The notes: generated by a model not told the origin, from the sequence alone. A stretch of DNA of 64,000 nucleotides from Rheinheimera soli (GCF_021290985.1 NZ_JAJOYU010000001.1:248001-312000), one strand, 5' to 3'; counted from the stretch's first letter, positions 28,761 to 38,652 are shown. Numbers and translations: made by a program.

Positions 28761-29777
28761 CTACTCGTTGTTTGCAAGCAGGTTTCGTGCCTGTTTGAAA
28801 GTTTCACTGTTAAATACTGAAAGAATTTTCTGAGCGTAATTTGGATCTGTAGCATAACCAGCTGCCTGCAGCTGTTGAAAATAAGCTTTGGGGTTATCCG
28901 CCATAGCAACAGCCTGCTGATAGCGAGGGTTGGATTTTATAAAGTCGACATAATCTCCCAGGCTTTGCTCTGGCGATTCATAAGCACGGAATTTAGCTTT
29001 CTCTTTTTGTGCCACACCCTGACGATACTCCAGGGTATCCACCACAGCAACGTCACCTTGCCAGCTGTTATGCGCTTTGATGCCAAAAAAGTTGAAGCTG
29101 TTATTGCCTTCAGCCGTTTTAAAGGTACGTTGCCCCCAGCCGGTTTCTAACGCGGCCTGAGCTAACAACGCTAATGGCTCTAAACCTAGCTTCTGTGCAG
29201 CTTGTTTAGCTGCTGGCATTAGTTTCTTTATAAAGTCGCCAGGGCTTTCAAAAGTCCAGTCGTCATTGTCGGGTTCAGAAATCAGCGTTTCAGTGGTCAC
29301 AACTGGGGGTGCAGGTGCGGCTGCTGCAGGTTGTGCTATATCAGCTGATTTTTTCACCTGAGCAACAACAGCTGCCGCATCAGTTTTTGCAGCTACACTG
29401 CTCGTTAATTCACGCACCGGAGCGGCTTCAGTCGGTACCTTCAGCATAGAAGCTGGCGTGGTCTTGCCTTTTGTTGGCCGTAATTGCTGTACCAGTAAAT
29501 CGGCTAAGCCTAAACTGCCTTTTTCTGACAGATCCGTTGCCAACTGTTTGTCATACATGTCTTTATAAAACTTGGTTGCACTAGAGTTGAGCGCACCGTC
29601 ATCTTCGAATACTTCATTGGCTTTGCGCATGCTGCTCAGCAACATGCCCATAAAAATAGATTCGAACTGTTTAGCCGCTTGTTTCAGCGCTTTATCATCA
29701 TCTCCACCGGAGTTATGCTTCAGCTGCTGTAAGCTGGTTAAATCATGATAGTTAACTTTGTGCTCAACTTTACTCAT
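28761..29777 (-). CDS. flgJ: Flagellar rod-assembly muramidase FlgJ
   Basis: Periplasmic protein of 338 aa with two domains. An N-terminal rod-binding domain (about 25-105; QFESIFMGMLLSSMRKANEVF) caps the growing rod. A C-terminal glucosaminidase domain (about 180-335) opens peptidoglycan; its catalytic Glu is in AQAALETGWGQ. An Ala/Pro-rich linker joins them. Directly abuts flgI. Confidence 0.95.
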   Translation of the reverse strand: MSKVEHKVNYHDLTSLQQLKHNSGGDDDKALKQAAKQFESIFMGMLLSSMRKANEVFEDDGALNSSATKFYKDMYDKQLATDLSEKGSLGLADLLVQQLRPTKGKTTPASMLKVPTEAAPVRELTSSVAAKTDAAAVVAQVKKSADIAQPAAAAPAPPVVTTETLISEPDNDDWTFESPGDFIKKLMPAAKQAAQKLGLEPLALLAQAALETGWGQRTFKTAEGNNSFNFFGIKAHNSWQGDVAVVDTLEYRQGVAQKEKAKFRAYESPEQSLGDYVDFIKSNPRYQQAVAMADNPKAYFQQLQAAGYATDPNYAQKILSVFNSETFKQARNLLANNE

Positions 29778-30875
29778 TTAGATCACCACAAGCTCACCAT
29801 GAATGGCGCCCGCTTCTTTTAAGGCTTCTAAAATGGCCATCAAGTCACCTGGCGCTGCGCCTACGGCGTTGATGGTGCTGACTAAGTCATCCAGTGTAGT
29901 GCCGGGGTCGAACTTAAACATACGCGATCGATCCGGCCTTACATCAATAATAGTATTTTGTTCAACCGCAGTATCCCCACCAGCCAAAGCGTTGGGTTGC
30001 ACTACAACAGGATTCTCGGCAATGGTCACAGTTAAGCCACCATGAGTGACAGCTGCAGGAAAAAGCCGTACATCTTTACCTATGACTATAGTGCCGGTTC
30101 TGGAGTTGATAATGATTTTTGCCGACTGACTGGCAGGCTCCAGAGTTAAATTTTCCAGAGTCGATAAATAAGACACCCGCTGATCCATATCCCGTGGCGC
30201 TCTGACCTGCACTGAAGACGCATCAAGCGACAATGCGGTGCCCGGACCAATAAAGTTATTAATGGTTTCCGCCAGAGTTTTGGCAGTCGTAAAATCTGAT
30301 CGGTTTAAATTAAAGGTAATAAAGTCACCATCAGCAAAAGGCGACGGCACTTCACGTTCAACAGTCGCGCCATTTGGAATGCGGCCTACAGTGGGGGTAT
30401 TGACCATCACTCGTGAACCATCCGCACCTTCAGCGCCCAGACCACTGACAATTAACGAACCCTGGGCTACCGCATAAACATTGCCATCCAGACCTTTAAG
30501 GAAAGTTTGCAATAAGGTACCGCCACGTAAGCCTTTGGCACTGCCCATAGAAGATACAGTGATATCAATGGTCTGGCCCGGCTTACTGAACGCAGGTAAC
30601 TCGGCATGTACTGCCACAGCGGCCACGTTTTTGATCTGAGACTTCATCCCAGCCGGCATATTGATACCAAAGTTACTTAGCATGGTTCTGAAACTTTGCT
30701 CGGTAAAAGGACTCTGCTCACCAGTGCCTGGCAAACCTACCACCAGACCATAACCCACCAATTGGTTACTGCGCACCCCTTGTACACTGGTTAAATCTTT
30801 AATGCGGGCTGCTGAAGCCGGGAAAGACAAAGCTCCGGACAACACGACCAACAAAAGGCTTTGGATTAGTTTCAT
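29778..30875 (-). CDS. flgI: Flagellar P-ring protein FlgI
   Basis: Periplasmic ring around the rod in the peptidoglycan layer. 365 aa from the chosen ATG at 30875, which follows CAGGTGAA with better spacing than the ATG just before it (30878). Signal peptide [22 protein letters not shown], then the conserved [21 protein letters not shown]. The longest frame adds 12 codons inside flgH and was rejected. Confidence 0.95.
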   Translation of the reverse strand: MKLIQSLLLVVLSGALSFPASAARIKDLTSVQGVRSNQLVGYGLVVGLPGTGEQSPFTEQSFRTMLSNFGINMPAGMKSQIKNVAAVAVHAELPAFSKPGQTIDITVSSMGSAKGLRGGTLLQTFLKGLDGNVYAVAQGSLIVSGLGAEGADGSRVMVNTPTVGRIPNGATVEREVPSPFADGDFITFNLNRSDFTTAKTLAETINNFIGPGTALSLDASSVQVRAPRDMDQRVSYLSTLENLTLEPASQSAKIIINSRTGTIVIGKDVRLFPAAVTHGGLTVTIAENPVVVQPNALAGGDTAVEQNTIIDVRPDRSRMFKFDPGTTLDDLVSTINAVGAAPGDLMAILEALKEAGAIHGELVVI

Positions 30876-30888
30876 CATTTCACCTGTA

Positions 30889-31569
30889 TTAAAACGGCCA
30901 CAACACACCATTAAAGAACCGGGTTAACCAACCCGGGCCCTGGCCACCATGAGTTGCCCCTGTGCCACTGTATTCAATGCGGGCGTTAGCAATTTTGGTA
31001 GATTGAACAGTATTTCGCGAATCTATATCCTCAGCACGAATAACACCTGTTAAACGAATAAACTCTTTACCCGTATTCAGGGTCAGCCACTTTTCGCCAC
31101 GGATCACCAGATTACCGTTCGCCATCACTCGCAATACGTTTACCGAAATATCACCAACCAGGCTATTGCTTTGGTCTGCTTTGGAGTCCCCTTTAAAGTC
31201 TGAGGCGGAATTAGCACCAAACTGCAGGGTATTGCCAAGTGCACTGACCTCACGGCCACCTAACCCAATCATAGGATCAAAACTGGCAGAGCTGTCTTTA
31301 CCAAACTCTGTTTTAGCCGTTTTAGAGGCCTGAGTATTTTCTTTCAGTACCACAGTAATAATGTCACCAGGGCGACGGGCTTTGTTGTCTGAGTACAAGC
31401 CATTAGACAACCCCTGCGCAAACAATGAACCATTGTTTGACAGCGGAACCGCTTCTGGCTCTGGTGGTAGAGGCGCAAAATTCGGGTCATCCGGCATAGG
31501 TTCATTGAAGCTGCCAGCACAGCCAATACAAAGTTGCAGTGTCAGTACTAACAAAATTAACTTGTTCAT
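30889..31569 (-). CDS. flgH: Flagellar L-ring lipoprotein FlgH
   Basis: Outer-membrane ring lipoprotein, 226 aa. Lipobox LCIG-C17 after a short hydrophobic segment. Family stretches [29 protein letters not shown] and [22 protein letters not shown] are clear. Ten bp after flgG. Confidence 0.95.
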   Translation of the reverse strand: MNKLILLVLTLQLCIGCAGSFNEPMPDDPNFAPLPPEPEAVPLSNNGSLFAQGLSNGLYSDNKARRPGDIITVVLKENTQASKTAKTEFGKDSSASFDPMIGLGGREVSALGNTLQFGANSASDFKGDSKADQSNSLVGDISVNVLRVMANGNLVIRGEKWLTLNTGKEFIRLTGVIRAEDIDSRNTVQSTKIANARIEYSGTGATHGGQGPGWLTRFFNGVLWPF

Positions 31570-31579
31570 CCACCTACTC

Positions 31580-32368
31580 CTACAGCTGCTGGATCATGGT
31601 ACCCAGCATCTGATCAACAGTTGAAATTACTTTGGAATTCATTTCATAAACCCGCTGACTTTCAATCAGGCTGACCAGCTCTTCCGTCACATTGACGTTT
31701 GAGGTTTCCAAAGCGCCCTGCACTAAAATACCGCGGCCTTCCAAACCCGGAATACCTTGCACCGGATCGCCACTGGCAGCTGTTGCAGTAAATAAGTTTT
31801 GTCCAACAGGTTCTAAACCTGCCGGGTTAACAAAGTTAGTGACTGTTAACTGACCCAAAACAGCCTGATCAACCTGACCCGGTAAACGCACTGAGACTTC
31901 ACCATCCTGAGAAATAGTGATGCTTTGTGCATCTTCAGGGATCACTATGTTTGGCTGAATTTGGTAACCCGCGCCTGAAGTGACTAAGTTGCCTTCACTG
32001 TCTGTCGTGAACTGACCATTGCGGCTATAAGAAATAGTGCCGTCCGGCATCAGTACTTCAAAAAAACCATGGCCCTGGATCATCACATCCAGACTGCCTT
32101 CAGTGGTGATCATATTGCCTTGAGTAAAGCTTTTTTGAGTCGCCACCACTTTGGTACCAGCACCTAACATCAGGCCGTTAGGCAACTCTGAGTTCTGTGA
32201 AGAGCGACCGCCTGGCTGATTAATGTTCTGATACAACAAATCTTCAAATACAGCACGGCTCTTTTTAAAGCCAATAGTGCTGGCGTTGGCCAGGTTGTTT
32301 GAAATCACCGAAATGTCACGCTGCTTCGCGTCCAAACCGGTTTTACTGATCCATAAAGCTGGATGCAT
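31580..32368 (-). CDS. flgG: Flagellar distal rod protein FlgG
   Basis: 262 aa, the normal FlgG length. N-terminal ALWISKTGLDAKQRDISVISNNLANAST is the axial-protein signature; C-terminal LVSLIESQRVYEMNSKVISTVDQMLG closes the coiled coil. Forms the distal rod inside the P and L rings. Confidence 0.97.
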   Translation of the reverse strand: MHPALWISKTGLDAKQRDISVISNNLANASTIGFKKSRAVFEDLLYQNINQPGGRSSQNSELPNGLMLGAGTKVVATQKSFTQGNMITTEGSLDVMIQGHGFFEVLMPDGTISYSRNGQFTTDSEGNLVTSGAGYQIQPNIVIPEDAQSITISQDGEVSVRLPGQVDQAVLGQLTVTNFVNPAGLEPVGQNLFTATAASGDPVQGIPGLEGRGILVQGALETSNVNVTEELVSLIESQRVYEMNSKVISTVDQMLGTMIQQL

Positions 32369-32389
32369 GCTAACCTCCCAGGCTTACGC

Positions 32390-33133
32390 CTACATAACTC
32401 TCATAATTTGGTTGTGTTGCCGATCAATATCTTCGGCCGTTTTCATCATTTTGACCTGTACTTCAAACTGACGTTGTAAACTAATCATCTGGGTCATTTC
32501 GCTAACTGCATTGACGTTACTGCCTTCCACTGCCCCGCTCATCACTCTGACCGTTGCATCTAATTCTGCGATTTCACCATCTTTACGCCGGAACAAACCG
32601 TCTGTGCCTTTTTCTATATCCTGAAATTCAGGCTTAACCAGCTTAAGCCGTGCCACTTCCTGCATCGCATTGGCTGGCGCGCCTTCTGGTCTGATACTGA
32701 TGGTACCGTCATCGCCAATTTCCATTTTGCTGATGGGTAGAGGGATCTGAATAGGACCATCTTCACCTATCACGCTTAAGCCCGAAGCAGTTTGTAGCAT
32801 ACCTGTAGGGCTAAGCTGCATATTGCCTGTTCTGGTATAGGCCTCATTGCCCTCTGCATCCTGAACAGACAACCAGCCCTTGCCCTGCACTGCGATGTCC
32901 AGGTCGCGCTCGGTGATAATAAAAGCGCCGTCGTCAAAATTTTGACCAGGTCGTTCTGTCAGCGAAAAGACCCTGGTGGGTAAACCTTCACCAAAAGCCT
33001 GCATTGCCCTGGCCTGCTCCAAATCAGCTTTGAAGCCCGTCGTAGTGCTGTTTGCAAGGTTGTTCGCCTTGATGCTGATGCCATTCATATTCTCTTTGGC
33101 ACCGCTCATTGCGATATAAAGTAAATGGTCCAT
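32390..33133 (-). CDS. flgF: Flagellar proximal rod protein FlgF
   Basis: 247 aa with N-terminal MSGAKENMNGISIKANNLANSTTTGFKADLEQ and C-terminal MISLQRQFEVQVKMMKTAEDIDRQHNQIMR. First gene of the flgFGHIJKL unit; a near-consensus sigma54 element lies just upstream. Confidence 0.96.
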   Translation of the reverse strand: MDHLLYIAMSGAKENMNGISIKANNLANSTTTGFKADLEQARAMQAFGEGLPTRVFSLTERPGQNFDDGAFIITERDLDIAVQGKGWLSVQDAEGNEAYTRTGNMQLSPTGMLQTASGLSVIGEDGPIQIPLPISKMEIGDDGTISIRPEGAPANAMQEVARLKLVKPEFQDIEKGTDGLFRRKDGEIAELDATVRVMSGAVEGSNVNAVSEMTQMISLQRQFEVQVKMMKTAEDIDRQHNQIMRVM

Positions 33134-33163
33134 AGTCCGGCCTCCATTTGAGATAAGTTAAGT

Positions 33164-33182
33164 AAAGCAAGACTGATGCCAA
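33164..33182 (-). promoter_or_regulatory. Sigma54 (RpoN) promoter for flgF
   Basis: Minus-strand TTGGCATCAGTCTTGCTTT has the required GG-N10-GC spacing and matches TTGGCAC-N5-TTGCT nearly fully. The predicted start is about 22 nt before the flgF ATG. It lies after an independent secreted-protein gene, so flgF is not simply continued from flgE. Confidence 0.8.
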
Positions 33183-33293
33183 GAAGAAAACACTCTGTGG
33201 TCTGGCAGAAGGGAATAAATTTATATGATTGTATTTAATAGAAAAATTAAGATAGTCGTCGTTTTTAATTTTGCACTGTCAACACCGACCTGG

Positions 33294-33698
33294 CTAGTTA
33301 TCTGGCGCCACAAACTTGAATATGTTGGTAACGGAAAACGCCGTAGTGGCTGTAGTAAAGTTATAATTTGTGACTTCGATTTGTACACGAACCTTAGAAG
33401 TGACCAGCAAAGGCTGCTTAAAAACATGACTTTGGCGTTCGCCACAGTTATAGGTTCCGATAAATACGTCAGACGGACTGTACAATCGAAATACACAATC
33501 AACAGATAAGGCCTTGATCGGGTTAAAGCCAACCATAACCAGCATATCCAGTTGTTCTGGCTTAGCTATGTTCAGGGTACGGCTTTGAGAGGCGCCGGCT
33601 TTAAGCACAAAATCAGTGGTGATCAGCACGTCCTGTTCTGCGCCACTACAGCAGAATGTCGCGAACATGCCAAACGTCAGAAGGGTTTTGAATTTCAT
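33294..33698 (-). CDS. Secreted protein of unknown function inserted between flgE and flgF
   Basis: A 134-aa protein using the ATG at 33698, preceded by GAGGTGACG; an upstream ATG was rejected. N-terminal MKFKTLLTFGMFATFCCSG looks like a Sec signal peptide. The mature part is small and likely beta-rich, with two Cys (in SVDCVF and TYNCGE) that could form a disulfide. I do not recognise a family. It is bounded by the flgE terminator upstream and the flgF sigma54 promoter downstream, so it appears to be its own unit. A motility link is only by position. Confidence 0.65.
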   Translation of the reverse strand: MKFKTLLTFGMFATFCCSGAEQDVLITTDFVLKAGASQSRTLNIAKPEQLDMLVMVGFNPIKALSVDCVFRLYSPSDVFIGTYNCGERQSHVFKQPLLVTSKVRVQIEVTNYNFTTATTAFSVTNIFKFVAPDN

Positions 33699-33780
33699 CG
33701 TCACCTCGGTAGTTGCCAACTAAAAGCTACGAACAGAGATCTGCCTGAGTTTTCCAACAGAGCACATAAACCCCAGCAAC

Positions 33781-33814
33781 AAAAAAGCCCAAAGTGAAAC
33801 ACTTTGGGCTTTTC
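33781..33814 (-). terminator. Intrinsic terminator after flgE
   Basis: Perfect 11-bp stem AGCCCAAAGTG/CACTTTGGGCT with an AAA loop and a T-tract on the minus strand, 12 bp after the flgE stop. It should end the flgBCDE transcript. Confidence 0.93.
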
Positions 33815-33825
33815 CAAATCGTTTA

Positions 33826-35127
33826 TTATCGGATCTGCAACACTGTATTTTGTAAGGTACTGTTCACTTCAAGTGCCCTTGAGTTGGCCTGGAAGTTACG
33901 CTGAGCGGCTATTAAATCCACCAGTTCGTTGGTCAGGTTAACATTCGAGCTTTCCAGAGCTGAGGAGTTAATAGCACCAAAAGTACCGGAGTTGGCCTCA
34001 CCTGCTAAAGCTTCACCCGACATTAAACTTTGACGCCATGAGGTGTTGCCAGCCTGGGTTAAACCTTGTGGGTTAGCAAACTTCACCATGGCTACCTGAG
34101 CTAAATAGGTTTGATCGCCGTTGGAGTAAGACGCCATCACTTTGCCTGTCGCATCAATATCTACGCTGGTTAAACGACCCACTGTAGTACCGTCACCATC
34201 CAGACTACCCAGCTCAAATTTAGAGGAGTACTGAGTTGGATTTTTAGTGCCAGCCGGATCGGTAAAGTTGATTGAAACATCAGTGGTAAACTGAGCACCG
34301 TTCGCCAATAAACCGTCCAAGGTCGCTTTAGGCATCACCAAAGATGGCATAGGCGTAGTGGTTGGATTACCGTTTAAATCAAAATCCAGTACAGGTGTAG
34401 CCGCAGGCAAGGTAAAAGGAGTTCCCGTATTGTCATCTAATACCGCATAAACTTCCCAGTCATTGTCTGTAACCGGATCAGTACGACGGAAATACATAGA
34501 TAAAATATGAGGTTCACCCAAACTGTCATACACAGTGGTCGAAGTCTGGTTGTTATAGGTTGCCGAGTTAGTGGCATCAAAGGCCGGAAGCGGCACTGCT
34601 TTAGGCTGCTGACGTGAATCCAGGTTCATGGTCAAAAATACGTTTTGTGTTGCACGTGGTGCACCAGCTGTATTTGGGATCTGAATAGGTGAAGTGGTAC
34701 TTAAACTGACCGAAGTTGTTTCACCCGTGGCAGGGTTCACTGGGAAACCTTGCAAAAAGCCGCCGTTGTTATCAGAGATAAAGTTATTTTTATCCAGTTT
34801 AAAAGCACCGGCTCTGGTATAGGAATAGTCACGGTTACCAATTTCAGGAGCTATCGCAAAAAAGCCATCACCGGTAATAGCTAAATCCAGTGAGTTATTG
34901 GTAAATTTTAACGAGCCCTGAGAAAACTGCTGCGCCACTTTAGAAGTGGTGACACCATCACCTACTTTAGTTTTGTTTGAGCTGAATACCGAAGCTGCAT
35001 ACACATCCGCAAACTCAGCACGGGATTCTTTAAAACCTGTGGTATTGACGTTCGCTATATTGTTCGCTGTGGTATCAATGTCTTTTTGAGCAGCAGCCAG
35101 GCCACTTAACGCTATATTAAAACTCAT
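33826..35127 (-). CDS. flgE: Flagellar hook protein FlgE
   Basis: Hook subunit of 433 aa. N-terminal MSFNIALSGLAAAQKDIDTTANNIANVNT, C-terminal LTNELVDLIAAQRNFQANSRALEVNSTLQNTVLQIR, with a central variable domain. Last gene of the flgBCDE unit and followed by a strong terminator. Confidence 0.97.
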   Translation of the reverse strand: MSFNIALSGLAAAQKDIDTTANNIANVNTTGFKESRAEFADVYAASVFSSNKTKVGDGVTTSKVAQQFSQGSLKFTNNSLDLAITGDGFFAIAPEIGNRDYSYTRAGAFKLDKNNFISDNNGGFLQGFPVNPATGETTSVSLSTTSPIQIPNTAGAPRATQNVFLTMNLDSRQQPKAVPLPAFDATNSATYNNQTSTTVYDSLGEPHILSMYFRRTDPVTDNDWEVYAVLDDNTGTPFTLPAATPVLDFDLNGNPTTTPMPSLVMPKATLDGLLANGAQFTTDVSINFTDPAGTKNPTQYSSKFELGSLDGDGTTVGRLTSVDIDATGKVMASYSNGDQTYLAQVAMVKFANPQGLTQAGNTSWRQSLMSGEALAGEANSGTFGAINSSALESSNVNLTNELVDLIAAQRNFQANSRALEVNSTLQNTVLQIR

Positions 35128-35147
35128 AGTTCACCTCAAATCTTTGA

Positions 35148-35891
35148 TTAGGTTGCAATTTCTTCAATATCAGATAATTTTTTCTGGCCTTGGCCATACA
35201 CATTTAATAACAGGCCCTGAGTGGTGCCATTGCCTAAAGTTATACTGGTGACCGGAGCATACACAGAGGTGACTATGGCTTCATTTTTACCTGCGATAGA
35301 GCCCTCCACAGAGATGGTGTACACACCTTTCGGCGCGAGTTCCATGACCGGGTTGCCATCTTTATCCACTTTAGGAGTACCATCTTCATTCAAAGCCTGA
35401 GTATCTGTGGTTCCATCCCAAGGAAGCTGTAAACGGCCTGCGGCGGCATCCTCGATAGTCACTGAGCGGACGACAACACCATCTGCATTTTTAATCTGCA
35501 CTTTGATGTTAGTTGCATCTTCAGGGAAATTTGCACTGGCAACCACGGCATTTTCGCCATCAAAGACCATATCGTCTGACTTCACCAATACATACTGCCC
35601 CACCAGAGAAGAAGCCTGTAGCGCCTGACTGGAATTCATGGTGGTAGCAAAATCTTTGAAGTTAGTATTCAGCTGTGAAATACCATCAGCCATAGTGAAC
35701 TGCGTCATCTGGGCTATCATCTGATCATTTTCAACAGGCTTGGTTGGATCCTGATAGGCCAGTTGCTGTGTTAAAAGTGCAAAGAAGTCAGATTGGGTTA
35801 AAGCACCATTGCCTTCCGATTCCGGTGTTGTGGGTTTCTCCCCCCAATACATACCATCTAAAGCACTTTTATCATTGGTTACATTACTCAT
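35148..35891 (-). CDS. flgD: Flagellar hook cap/assembly protein FlgD
   Basis: 247-aa scaffold for hook polymerisation. N-terminal LTQSDFFALLTQQLAYQDPTKPVENDQMIAQMTQF is diagnostic. The C-terminal half has the Ig-like/tudor domains (GEN, VRSVTIEDAAAG, LPWDGTTD). It lacks a signal peptide, as expected for type III export. Confidence 0.95.
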   Translation of the reverse strand: MSNVTNDKSALDGMYWGEKPTTPESEGNGALTQSDFFALLTQQLAYQDPTKPVENDQMIAQMTQFTMADGISQLNTNFKDFATTMNSSQALQASSLVGQYVLVKSDDMVFDGENAVVASANFPEDATNIKVQIKNADGVVVRSVTIEDAAAGRLQLPWDGTTDTQALNEDGTPKVDKDGNPVMELAPKGVYTISVEGSIAGKNEAIVTSVYAPVTSITLGNGTTQGLLLNVYGQGQKKLSDIEEIAT

Positions 35892-35901
35892 GCCTTACCC
35901 C

Positions 35902-36318
35902 TTAGCGTTGGCCCATCATCAGCGTCCGGCTCACCATTTGTTTGGCGGCATCAGCCACCTGTACATTGGTTTCATAGGAGCGTGATGCTGAAATCATGTT
36001 GGCCATTTCTTCCATAATGTTCACGTTAGGCTTGTAGATGTAGCCTTTTTCGTCAGACAACGGATGATGAGGTGCATACTCCACATTCAGCGGCGCGTCG
36101 GACTCGACTATACCCAAAACCTGAACTTTGGCGCTTTCCTGACCTTGCTGAGCCTGTTCCAGCGCTGTGGCAAAAACAGGGTGGCGGGCACGGTAGGTTT
36201 GATCAATGCTGCTGCTGATGCTGTTCGCATTAGCCATATTGCTGGCGGTAGTATTTAACCGTACTTGCTGGGCAGACATTCCACTACCAGCGATATCAAA
36301 AACGTTATAAAGGCTCAT
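35902..36318 (-). CDS. flgC: Flagellar proximal rod protein FlgC
   Basis: 138 aa, standard length. Signature IAGSGMSAQQVRLNTTASNMANANS near the N-terminus and MANMISASRSYETNVQVADAAKQM at the C-terminus. The ATG overlaps the flgB stop by one base. Confidence 0.97.
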   Translation of the reverse strand: MSLYNVFDIAGSGMSAQQVRLNTTASNMANANSISSSIDQTYRARHPVFATALEQAQQGQESAKVQVLGIVESDAPLNVEYAPHHPLSDEKGYIYKPNVNIMEEMANMISASRSYETNVQVADAAKQMVSRTLMMGQR

Positions 36319-36719
36319 TATTGTGATGCTCCGGTAATGGCTTTTTTCAATCCACTGATACGACTATTCAGGAAGTTCAGTGTCGTCTGATATTCCATGT
36401 TGTTGCGCGTAAAAGCATTTCGCTCTTCGTGAATGTCAACAGTGTTGCCATCCCCGGTATCAGGCTGATTAGGAGTACGGTACTGAGACTCGGCATGGCG
36501 GGCTGTAGAGATTTCAAAGTGCCTTGGATCTGTGCGGCCAAGCGAACCAGACTGGCGCGACTGAGCACCGGCCAAAGCGGTTTGAAAATCCATGTCTTTT
36601 GCCTTGTAACCCGGAGTATCGGCATTTGCGATATTTTCGGCCAAGACTTGAGAACGTTTGTCGCGGATCAGTAGTGCTTCTGGGTGAAGCCCAAATGCGT
36701 TATCGAAGCTGATTGCCAT
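36318..36719 (-). CDS. flgB: Flagellar proximal rod protein FlgB
   Basis: 133 aa from the ATG at 36719 (MAISFDNAFGLHPEALL), chosen because AGGA lies 8 nt before it; two earlier ATGs lack a usable ribosome site. Motif VLAENIANADTPGYKAKDMDF is the FlgB signature. First gene of flgBCDE, downstream of cheVR. Confidence 0.95.
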   Translation of the reverse strand: MAISFDNAFGLHPEALLIRDKRSQVLAENIANADTPGYKAKDMDFQTALAGAQSRQSGSLGRTDPRHFEISTARHAESQYRTPNQPDTGDGNTVDIHEERNAFTRNNMEYQTTLNFLNSRISGLKKAITGASQ

Positions 36720-36754
36720 TATTGCCATCCTGTTTTTCAGAGATGGCAAATACT

Positions 36755-36772
36755 AAGCAAAACTCAGGCCAG
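36755..36772 (-). promoter_or_regulatory. Sigma54 promoter for flgBCDE
   Basis: Minus-strand CTGGCCTGAGTTTTGCTT has GG-N10-GC with TGG and TTGCT in place. It lies in the 61-bp gap between cheR and flgB, giving a leader of about 25 nt. Confidence 0.75.
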
Positions 36773-36780
36773 ATTTTTTG

Positions 36781-37620
36781 TCAGACTTTTTTGCGATACA
36801 CAATGCCTGGATTACAACGCACCATATCAAAGTCGTTGTTCAGGCTGGAGAGGGATTCAGAAGCACCAAGAAACAAGTAACCACGCGGGTTTAACGCCTG
36901 TGAGAACTGTTTAATAATTTTCATTTTTACTTCAGGAGAAAAATAGATCAGTACATTACGACAGAAAATAATGTCGAACTTACCCAGCAGCGTATAACTG
37001 TCCAGTAAGTTTAAATGACGGAATGAAACGTTTTTACGTACGGCATCTTTTAGCCGCATCATGCCGTTGCCAGAATCGTCAAAAAATTTACTCCTGCGCT
37101 CCGGCGACAAACCGCGGGACAACGCCAGACCGTCATATTCAGCGCGCTGGCAATGCTCCAACATCGCATTAGAAATGTCAGTCCCTAGAATATGCAAGCC
37201 CATAGGAAAGGCTGAAGGCCGGCCCTGTATGAACTCCATGCCAGTCATTGCGATTGAATAAGGTTCCTGACCAGAGGAACTGGCCGCCGACCAAATCTTG
37301 ACGGTTTTATGATCTTTTTCAAATTCAGGCAGGATTTGATTTTTCAGCAGCTCATAAGGATAACTATCACGAAACCACAAGGTTTCGTTGGTGGTCATAG
37401 CGTCAATCACAGCGGAACGCAATTGCCGCTCAAAAGGGCTGAGCGTTTTATTCAACAGTTCAGACAGCGACGACAAACCAAAACGCTGCATCAAAGGCGC
37501 AAGACGACTTTTGACCAGATATTGTTTGTTGTCACCCAACACAATACCGCACTGTTGTTCGAGGAAATCCCGAAACAGACGATATTCACTTTCCTGCAGC
37601 TCTTTGTTTGCCACTAACAT
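36781..37620 (-). CDS. cheR: Chemotaxis protein methyltransferase CheR
   Basis: Methylates glutamates on chemoreceptors using S-adenosylmethionine. This 279-aa protein has an N-terminal helical domain (EYRLFRDFLEQQCGIVLGDNKQYLVKSRL) and a C-terminal methyltransferase domain (TNETLWFRD, IWSAASSSGQEPYSIAM, DIIFCRNVLIYF). It follows cheV by 7 bp, the usual polar-flagellate arrangement cheV-cheR-flgB. Confidence 0.96.
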   Translation of the reverse strand: MLVANKELQESEYRLFRDFLEQQCGIVLGDNKQYLVKSRLAPLMQRFGLSSLSELLNKTLSPFERQLRSAVIDAMTTNETLWFRDSYPYELLKNQILPEFEKDHKTVKIWSAASSSGQEPYSIAMTGMEFIQGRPSAFPMGLHILGTDISNAMLEHCQRAEYDGLALSRGLSPERRSKFFDDSGNGMMRLKDAVRKNVSFRHLNLLDSYTLLGKFDIIFCRNVLIYFSPEVKMKIIKQFSQALNPRGYLFLGASESLSSLNNDFDMVRCNPGIVYRKKV

Positions 37621-37627
37621 AAAACCT

Positions 37628-38557
37628 CTAATCAGTATGCAACCATTTCCGCACGGATTCGGCTAATTCATCGGGATTAAATTTCGCAATAAAATCATCT
37701 GCGCCCACTTTCTGTACCATTTGCTGATTAAAAACACCGCTGAGCGATGTATGCAAAATCACATGCAATGGTTTAAGCCTCGGATCCAGGCGAATTTCTG
37801 CCGTCAGGGTATAGCCGTCCATTTCTGGCATTTCTATATCAGAAATCAACAGCCCCACTTTATCAGTGACCGAATTTTGACAGGCCGCTGCGGTCTCTTG
37901 TAAATAAGTTAAAGCTTCACGGCCATTATTGACCAGGTGCATCTGCACCCCTAAACCTTCTAAAGCGCGTTTCACCTGATTCCGGGCTACTGCTGAGTCA
38001 TCGGCAATCAGAATGAGTCTGTCACCCAAATCTTCACTAATAGTCGAAGTAACGACATTGCTGCTGATCATTGTGGGTGACGGTGAAATTTCTTCGAGAA
38101 TTTTTTCAACATCAATAATTTCAACCAGCTCTTTATCAATTTCAGTGATTGCGGTCAGGTAGCTCTGTTTACCACCAGTACCTTTTGGCGGTGGCATAAT
38201 TGCAGACCAATTGATATTGATGATTCGTTCAACAGACTGGACTAAGAACCCCTGCACAGAACGGTTGTATTCAGCGATGATAATAAAACAGTCTTTGGTA
38301 TTTTCTATAGCACGACCACCTGTGGCTAAACTCAAGTCAATGACAGAAATCGTCTGACCACGGATATGGGCAATACCTCTGACGTATTTATTACGTTTTG
38401 GAATAGCGGTTAAAGGAGGACACTGCAGTACTTCACGTACTTTAAACACATTAATACCAAAACGCTGGCGACCATTCAGGCGAAATAACAAAAGTTCCAG
38501 TCTGTTCTGACCCACCAATTGAGTGCGCTGATTGACTGAATCCAGAATACCCGCCAT
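37628..38557 (-). CDS. cheV: Chemotaxis coupling protein CheV
   Basis: 309 aa. CheW-like domain at about 18-155 couples receptors to CheA; the receiver domain at about 180-305 has acidic pair ADD (185-187) and phospho-acceptor D240 in ISDIEMPEMDG. It is divergent from flgA. Confidence 0.95.
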   Translation of the reverse strand: MAGILDSVNQRTQLVGQNRLELLLFRLNGRQRFGINVFKVREVLQCPPLTAIPKRNKYVRGIAHIRGQTISVIDLSLATGGRAIENTKDCFIIIAEYNRSVQGFLVQSVERIININWSAIMPPPKGTGGKQSYLTAITEIDKELVEIIDVEKILEEISPSPTMISSNVVTSTISEDLGDRLILIADDSAVARNQVKRALEGLGVQMHLVNNGREALTYLQETAAACQNSVTDKVGLLISDIEMPEMDGYTLTAEIRLDPRLKPLHVILHTSLSGVFNQQMVQKVGADDFIAKFNPDELAESVRKWLHTD

Positions 38558-38600
38558 AGAAGACTCCCCTGCCTGAAAGAATTAGTGCCCCCTAAGAGAT

Positions 38601-38618
38601 CGGGAACGATTCTTGCTT
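38601..38618 (+). promoter_or_regulatory. Possible sigma54 promoter for flgA
   Basis: CGGGAACGATTCTTGCTT has GG-N10-GC spacing and a good TTGC element but a degenerate -24 (GGGAACG against TGGCACG). The leader to flgA would be about 77 nt. Confidence 0.4.
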
Positions 38619-38652
38619 AGGTCACGCTAGGATGAAAAATGACTGAAAATTG

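Noticed and set aside
33221-33532. Overlapping open frames on both strands near the secreted orphan
   Set aside because: No ribosome sites and no protein-like composition; they are shadows of the secreted gene and its AT-rich flank.
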